DNA of 64,000 nt from Orientallactaga sibirica. Taxonomy: Eukaryota; Chordata; Mammalia; Rodentia; Dipodidae. The notes under the pieces are model-generated. The model saw only the letters and a list, made by a program, of their open reading frames with translations. It did not search any database and had not been told where the DNA came from. The stretch is from NCBI GenBank assembly GCA_036365145.1, contig JAEOAD010000015.1, forward strand, positions 14,129,501-14,193,500. The letters run 5' to 3'. Of this stretch, positions 57,425 to 64,000 are shown piece by piece (position 1 is the first letter of the stretch; every line of letters begins with the position of its first letter). Both the position numbers and the translations under genes were made by a program.

Positions 57425-57795
57425 GTCATTACTATAACAAAATATTTAAGATAATAAACTTATAAATAGAAAATGTTCATTTTGGTTACAGTTATGAAGA
57501 TTCAAGTCCATGAGCAATTAGCCTTGTCCCACTTGGGCCTCTGCTGAAGCAGCACCTCACTGCATGTGGGAGTGGAACAGCTGAGCCTCACACCATGTTT
57601 GGGTAAAAAAGAAAGAGGAAATGACTGAGATCCCAAAAGCTCTTGCTAAGGCATGCCCCAGTGATCTGAAGACCTCCAACTAGTCCCCACATCTTGAAGG
57701 TTTATCATTTTCCAGTATTGCCATCTTAGAGACCAAGTCTTTAAAACCTTGGGGCCTTTAGGGATGCACTGGAGGTCCAAACTATAGCACCACAT
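57425..57795 (-). mobile_element. MST/THE-type MaLR LTR, antisense
   Basis: TGTCATTACTATAACAAAAT, TTACAGTTATGAAGATTCAA, CATCTTGAAGGTTTATCATT, ACCTTGGGGCCTTTAGG and GGAGGTCCAAACTATAGCA follow the reversed LTR order. Diverged. Confidence 0.5.
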
Positions 57796-58705
57796 TTGTG
57801 GATGAAACAGCTGTCTTTTTATTCTTCTTCTTAAATCTAAGAGCATTTTGATATCTCAGCGTCTCCAGTACCTCTTGACCTCTTCCTCTGTGGGAAATAG
57901 CTTCCTGAAGTCTGTTTGGACTATATGGTTATTAATAGGTTTATCTTTTCTGTCTCAGCAAAGGCCTTGACTGAAAATCAAGAGCTTTTACATAAGGTCC
58001 AAGTTTATGTTCCACAGTCAGAATTTCAACACTGGAAAATAGTTTCTGCTAGCATTTCTGTGTTTTTGTCTTTTTTTCCCCTCAGGTTGAATCTCATTCC
58101 TTGGTGCTTGCTTCTGTAGTGGCGACAGAGGCAGCCATTCCAGGTGGGCCTGCCAGGAAGAAGGATGAGGCTGCAGGGACCTCTATTCAGATCATTTCCT
58201 GAGCTGTGCCCTTCTGCGAACCCCAGAAGTCTTCCATGTAGATCCATCCATCCTCTAAAATGCTTTTCAGCCTTCTAGACAAATCGAATTCCCTCTTCAC
58301 TTCCTGTAACAGCAACTGAATGAATAAAGAGCAAGCCCAGCTATCTTTCCAGCATGATAAAATAGCTCGAGACACAAACACCAAGGAGTTTATGCAAATG
58401 AAAGCACAAAAAATATTGAAGTACAAAGTAATCTGATGTGTTATGAGAACTCAAAAGGTCATATCTAGGTGATCCAACGAGTGATCACAAAATGTCAATT
58501 GGATAGCCACAGAATTCAATTAAATCCAACAAATATTGACTCAGGATCTAGTCCCATTGGAACACATTGACAAGGAGGTGAAGTGTGATAGGCAGATTGG
58601 ACTGTGAGGTGAATGAGACATATCCTGCTTTCAGAAAACTCAGGTGAGGGTTGACGGTGGGAGGAGATAAGAAAAAATGATTAGTAAGTGTGGGAGAGAA
58701 GTTAC
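57796..58705. other. Unique-looking DNA
   Basis: Short frames on both strands near 57916-58426 show no product. Somewhat higher GC than its surroundings; conservation unknown. Confidence 0.35.
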
Positions 58706-58870
58706 ATGCTGCCTGGGTTGGAAACTTGGCTTCACTATTTACAGCTAAGAGATCTTAGGTACATTGTTTCTCTCTGTAAGGCTGGGCTTATTATAATGTT
58801 GTTTTGGAACTTAAACCAGATAATCTTTTCAAGCATTGATCCTAACCTGCTCTGCTTAATAGCATGAAAT
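58706..58870 (+). mobile_element. MIR SINE relic
   Basis: CTGCCTGGGTTGGAAACTTG, CACTATTTACAGCTAAGAGA, TCTCTCTGTAAGGCTGG and ACCAGATAATCTTTTCAAG follow the MIR order in sense. Ancient. Confidence 0.65.
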
Positions 58871-60400
58871 GTAGAGGAGGCACAGAGAAAGGAGGATGGC
58901 AACACCCAGTTAGAGGGTTCAGAAAAGACTTCCAGATATAGTCAACATTTAGAAAGACAAGACATCACCCGATGGAAACTGGGGAGAGATTTATTTAACT
59001 TATCTTTATAGTTGTTGCCTGTGGGGCCATATCATTGAGGTCACATTCACCAACATATGTCTAGTACTCAGCATCAGAGACAGGTTAATTTATAAATGAA
59101 ACAAAACTCATTAATAAAAGGAATGCCAAGAGCTGGGAAGATACAGGGTGGGGTTAGGGTGCCATGTTGAAGTAAATTCAGAGATGGCCTTGGTCCAGAT
59201 TATACCAGAATGTAAATTTGGAAGCAAATTATGTAGGGATTTAAGCACAGGGAAAAGTCCCATTTTGGGCACTGAAATGATGTTTGTATTTCATTTGAAA
59301 TTTGAGGGAAATTTAAAACCAATCTTCTAAACTGTATTGCAGAGTCAGCTGAAATATGGTTGAACTCACCTTTCATTTTCTTGCCATGAGTTATGTGCAA
59401 ATTAGATATTCTCTTGTGACTATAAATTTCTTAATCTAAGTTTGTGCTGAAAAGGATGCCAGTAGCTTTAGAAGCTGCTCTTTACATAAACCATGAGCTT
59501 AATGGATACTGTGAGGATTCTTTTCTCAAGAAAGCAAAGTCTGCAGTAATGAAGAAAACATGAAATAGTTCATCACAATGTGACTTCACTGGTCCTAAGG
59601 ACTCAACCCTCAGCATCTTTGTTTTTCCCTCTCTTCAAACATGTTATAAGCTTCTTGTGAGGTTGGACAACCCAAGAATGTCTGATTGTTTCCAAGAATG
59701 TATTTATCATCTTCAACTTTTAATATTGAGAAAGGCTACTACAAGCAGTCCCAAAGCACACTTCTCAATATGATGGTGCTTAGAGGATTTTATCATGTCA
59801 GAGGAGTATCTGTGGTTTATGCCTATGTCTTCTCACCTCCAGTATCAGACTCCCAACACTAAGCCATAAGACCTCCATGAAGTCAAAGTTTTCTTCTGAA
59901 CTCTCCAGAATTTTGTCTATGGTTATTACCATTTATGTGTACATTATTTCACTTACAAGCCACAGAATGTTTTTCTTTCTTCATGGAATCTCTTTATATG
60001 TTTTATAAAAGTACACTTACCTTGATTTCATTTTATTTTAAAATCTCACTATCATTCATTAGCCACAGAAACAATAGAGGAAATGGTATAGCAATTAACT
60101 CTTGATGTGATGATGTTGTGGTGTGTAGCCAAAATCTTTGAGTAAGATTCTAGTAAGGAGATCAAAAACATTTCTCTGTTGGAGGATTAGAAAAAGAGAA
60201 TACATGAATTTCCAATACTCCTGGAGCTGAAAAAACAGTATTGTGTGGTGTGTAGAAAGTGTGTGAGTGCAGACATATCAGGTAACGTGGCTCAAACTCT
60301 CAAAACTTGATCTTGATCTTAAGATGACCTCAGACACCAAGCCTATTATTTTACTTGTACAGTAGATACTATGAACAGTTATATGATAAGCACTCATCTC
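58871..60400. other. Unique-looking DNA
   Basis: No repeat or gene recognised over about 1.5 kb. Confidence 0.4.
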
Positions 60401-60404
60401 AATC

Positions 60405-60620
60405 ATTCATGATTCAATACATTTTTAATACCTGCTGAGAAACAGGCATTATCCTAGTTGCTGGAAGTAGAGCTAAAAATAAATATAAACTAGATATGAT
60501 CATCATATTTATTGTCTTGGGTTATAGGGATTGATAATTATGTAATCTGATAAAGGCCATAGAGCATAGTACAAGGTGTCTGGGGAGTCTTCCAGAATGG
60601 TATAGAGAATCAAGAAGCTC
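60405..60620 (-). mobile_element. L2-like LINE relic
   Basis: CAATCATTCATGATTCAATA, CCTGCTGAGAAACAGGCATT, ATCCTAGTTGCTGG and later GATAAAGGCCATAG resemble the reversed L2 3' end. Weak similarity by eye. Confidence 0.4.
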
Positions 60621-62285
60621 TGAAGTTGAGACAGCAATAATTACCAGGATAAGTTATCTTGAATGGTTGCTATGAGGGTCATGGATTTTTGTTCCTAAAG
60701 TGACAGATACCATTAGGGTCTAGTCATCAGGGGTAACAAGAAGAACACTAGTATTGGACTAGGTGCATGCCCCCTTCAAACACTTTTAAGACATTATAGC
60801 AAATCTTTCCTTGGAACTAAAATCCCCATGTTCCAGGACTAGATAGCAAATACTCCAAGATTTATCTTAAAATATTTTGATACTCTGTTACTGTGAACTT
60901 CCCAAAAGCTACTCATAAAATGAGTTATTTTAAACTATTTGAAGTTTCCAATAATTGATATACTATCCCATGCTAGGCATGTTTTACTAAAGGGAGAAAA
61001 ACCTAAGAATGATTCCCTGAGATTGGAAGCAGCACCAGATTGTTGGTGTCCATAGACAGTAGAGAATGTCCCATAGAGACACTGGGAGTCTTTCACTGAA
61101 GGTCATAGAAACCAGTTGAAATGTATGAAAACTTGCTGCCTTCCTGAGGAATTCTGCCCAGAAAGCCTGGAGGATGTTTATTTTCTGATGGCATAAGTGA
61201 TCTCTGTCACATTCTCAGTCTATTTCTCAGCTATGAATGTAATGGTTCCACTTGGCTTTTTGGGGTTTCACACTGCCAATGTTCCTCCCTTCATAGACCA
61301 TCTTTGATCGGTTTCCCAGACCTGGAGATCACAAGAGATGTTGACTGTGCCAATAGGAAGAAATTGATTTTCTGTACTGCTATTACTTTCTGAGAATATA
61401 TATATAAATTAATATTTGTTGGATAAAGTAGTCCATGAACCAAACACAATCAAGTCTTATTTGGTTAAATTAAATATATTTCATTTTAAGTTTCTTTGAG
61501 GGACACAGAGAGATAGAAGTAAAGGTAGAAGTGCTCCAAGAGAAGAAGTGAGAGGAGGAAAGATAAAGGAAGATAGACAAAGAGAGGCAGAAAGAAGAAA
61601 GGAGAGAGAAGAGAATTCACAAGTTGCTGAGTTATTGTTGCTATCACTGATTTATGGGGTTTTTAATACCTGTGTGTGATAAATAGTTGATTCCTCTATT
61701 ACTGTTATAAGGATCAGATAATTTAAATTAATATCTAGTATTGTCTGTCTCTGGGGTATAGGAAACACTCAAAGAATGGAGTTAATTATTGTTTCTTTCC
61801 AGTTGTGATTTGGTATTATTTCACTTTTTAAATAATTTTTCTATACTATTTTAAAATCTATGAAGGTATTGATCTTAGCCTTGTAGGAACTTTGCTGGAA
61901 CTGATACATAGTAAATTCTTGGTAATTGGCCAACAGAAGAGTCTGTGATGCTTGAACATGTGAAGTGGAGGCAGACAATTTCAGTTTAGTATTCTGGTAT
62001 AAATAATTTGATTTAATATTTTATGTACTGCCTAGAATTTATTGAAACTTTATAAGATAGTATCACAAAAGAAATTTACACTCAGAATATATCAGAAAGT
62101 CTTTAATCCTATACATGTTCCAGAAAATGGCCACTGGGTTGCATATATTAAAAGGGGCATGATTTTTAGGGATATTTTGAGGTTATGTTTAATTACTCCT
62201 CTGTATAATTATTTTGACCTAGACTTCCTTCCTCTAGGATTAATCCTGGATGGGAAAACTAATGTCATCATGCTTAAGAGTTTAT
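60621..62285. other. Mostly unique DNA with a purine-rich tract
   Basis: 61500-61617 is almost all A and G. 61680-61765 is faintly MIR-like (AAGGATCAGATAATTTAAAT). An 81-codon frame at 62042-62287 has no recognised family. Confidence 0.35.
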
Positions 62286-62301
62286 AGAAGACAGATTTCT
62301 T

Positions 62302-62628
62302 TTTTTTTTTTTTTTTTTTTCTTGTTTGGGTGTGTGGTATACATGTTTGTGTATTAGGCATGTCTGTATATATGTGAGCACATGTATGTGTGCAGGTGAA
62401 AGTCAGTGCTCAGCATCAAGTGTCTTCCACAATGAATTATTTTTTGAGACTCTTAGGCTAGACTATCTATCCAGCAAACTCTAGGAATCCACTTCTCTGT
62501 ACGTTCCTAGTGCTGAGATTACAAGTGTGTGTCACAATACCTGGTTTTTATACAGGTGCTGGGGATCCAAACTCAGGTCCTCATGTTTATATGGCAAGTA
62601 CTTTCCCACTGAAACATCATTCCAGCCC
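62302..62628 (-). mobile_element. Composite B2/B3-like SINE
   Basis: T tract, GTGAGCACATGTATGTGTGC, CACTTCTCTGTACGTTCC, GTGCTGGGGATCCAAACTCA, TATGGCAAGTACTTTCCCAC, ending ATCATTCCAGCCC. Confidence 0.85.
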
Positions 62629-63179
62629 TCAGAATGTGTCAGATTCTAATCCCAGTGATTCTGACTCAGTGCTCTACTCTTACTTGTGTCTGCTGATATC
62701 CTGAGGTTTTCCTGGGCCACCGCATCATCTTAAGACTCAGACATGTAATTGTGTTCATAGGGGGAATCTCAGCCAGAACAGTCCAGTGATTACCATTACT
62801 GCCAACAGCCATGTGGCTTTCTGAGCCAGTAGATAATTGTTTCTTTTATTGGCCTTGCAAGTAAAGGCACACTTCAGGAATATACTACTTACTATTCCCT
62901 GATGACTAATTACCCACATCCATCATGTATATACTTGAACATACTTAATTTCTAAGTCAATTTAAATCCCAGGTTCAGAGCCACTTTCTTGGTGGAGGCT
63001 GATGACACAATATATGTTGCTGTCATGACCATTGGCAAAGGCTTCTGCCACTAGTAAAGGTGATGACTGTAGTTATTATGCTGTATCCATAGATGCCTGC
63101 CTCATCTCAGGAGCTGCCAGACGCATTCTAAAATGTCCCTTTGTGGCCACTTAGTCCCTTTTGCTGCAACACAGAATCA
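62629..63179. other. Unassigned non-coding DNA
   Basis: Nothing recognised. Confidence 0.4.
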
Positions 63180-63285
63180 TAGATTAAGTGGAACATTCAA
63201 GGTCACACTATTGGTAAGTAGCAGAGTTGTGACCCAAACCCAAATCTAATTCTAGAATCTATGCTCTTCTACTAAAAAAGAGAGA
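63180..63285 (-). mobile_element. MIR SINE relic
   Basis: TCAAGGTCACACTATTGGTA, GTAGCAGAGTTGTGACCCAA and ATCTATGCTCTTCTAC match a reversed MIR core. Confidence 0.65.
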
Positions 63286-64000
63286 CATTAAATGGTGTCT
63301 TTTTGCTATATTTCAGTGTGAATTATAGTCTTTCAAACTTCTGGTTTGCTGGGAGAGAAAAAACAGGCTTACATTTTCATGGTGAGACTTTAGAATGATT
63401 GTTTATATTTTTTACTTTAGATTTTTCTTATCCTTTTAGTCCTTTTAAGTTTGATATGAGACAGAATGATCCAATGTCATGCCATGTAAGGGTATGTAAA
63501 TGCCTTCAGGTACATTTCAGCCCAGGCTCCATGCAGGTGCTTGAACAAAAAGGTAAAATCCAGCTTTTAGAGATGTCCTTTCCCCCATTCTTGATAATAG
63601 GGCTTAAATTCAAGGTTCTGTAGAAATGGAACAGCCTCACCCTTAACCTTTCTGCAGAAGTTAGCCCGAGAGTCAGTGAGACTGCAACAACCCAGAAACT
63701 GATGAATTCTGGCAACAGAGAAAATCTACTGCATTGCAGAGTCTGATGGACTACCCTCAGGAAAACAACAGCAAAGCACTTGCTTGCTAGGGCTCTGCTG
63801 GTAGAGTGGCGAAGTGCAGTTGCTGCCATCCTACCACAGAGAAGGGCTGCACAGACCTCCATGCTCTGAGAGGAAGCTGCAGGAAACAACCCTCCCCAAA
63901 AAATTACCTGGTGACTGAGAATGAAGTGTAAATAGTTTGTTGAGATACCAGGACCTGAGTGTGCACCGATGAATGGCCTTGGAGAGAAGCCACTCACACC
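63286..64000. other. Unique-looking DNA with a 163-codon minus-strand frame
   Basis: The frame at 63506-63997 (minus strand) is the longest in the window. It shows no domain, signal or family that I recognise and no low-complexity tract. Splice sites and conservation cannot be judged. I treat it as a chance frame. Confidence 0.3.

Noticed and set aside
1..64000. CRISPR arrays, operons, prokaryotic promoters or phage genes
   Set aside because: No regularly spaced repeats or dense coding. The repeats present are dispersed mammalian retrotransposons with target-site duplications.

Overview
The window looks like mammalian nuclear DNA from a rodent. It is AT-rich and poor in CpG, has no operon-like gene order, and is packed with interspersed retrotransposons. 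I found no protein-coding exon, tRNA, rRNA or processed gene copy that I can support, so it reads as intergenic or deep intronic sequence. Two abundant SINEs point to the host. One is a 7SL-derived B1 of a form unlike mouse or rat B1. The other is a tRNA-derived SINE with a pol III A/B-box head, a conserved body and a long CT-rich tail, present in about 16 copies. From memory this matches the DIP-type (B2 superfamily) SINE of jerboas, so Dipodidae (for example Jaculus) is my best guess. That is inference; no search was run.

Layout. 1-5.5 kb: DIP-like SINEs nested in or beside a MaLR-type LTR, a composite B2/B3-like SINE, a twin-primed (internally inverted) L1 3' end and a second LTR. 5.5-7.6 kb: AT-rich, with two small tandem duplications. 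7.6-9.5 kb: a complete non-autonomous LTR retrotransposon on the minus strand (two LTRs, primer-binding site, polypurine tract, imperfect 5-bp target duplication). 10-16.6 kb: scattered SINEs, including two stacks inserted at one target site. 16.7-24.4 kb: old L1 sequence, with an antisense copy, a sense copy of about 4.9 kb split by several later insertions, then an antisense copy meeting it tail to tail. 24.4-32 kb: sparse repeats. 32.2-34.6 kb: an antisense L1 3' end (3' UTR plus the C-terminal part of ORF2). 34.6-38 kb: mostly unique. 38-41 kb: SINEs plus a 190-bp local duplication in which one copy carries a SINE and the other keeps the empty site. 41-46.5 kb: MIR relics, then AT-rich DNA. 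46.5-49.05 kb: decayed envelope region and 3' LTR of a class II (betaretrovirus-like) endogenous retrovirus, split by a SINE. 50.7-57.8 kb: further MaLR/MST/MLT-type LTRs, L1 pieces and nested SINEs. 58-64 kb: mostly unique, with MIR and L2 relics and one composite SINE.

Nothing here works as a gene system. The content is a record of insertions whose relative order can be read from nesting and target-site duplications (TSDs). The best observations are the SINE stacks sharing one target site, the filled and empty pair of the local duplication, the structurally complete MaLR-like element and the class II ERV remnant. Family names rest on recognition from memory and on similarity between copies in this window; RepeatMasker with a dipodid library would settle them.
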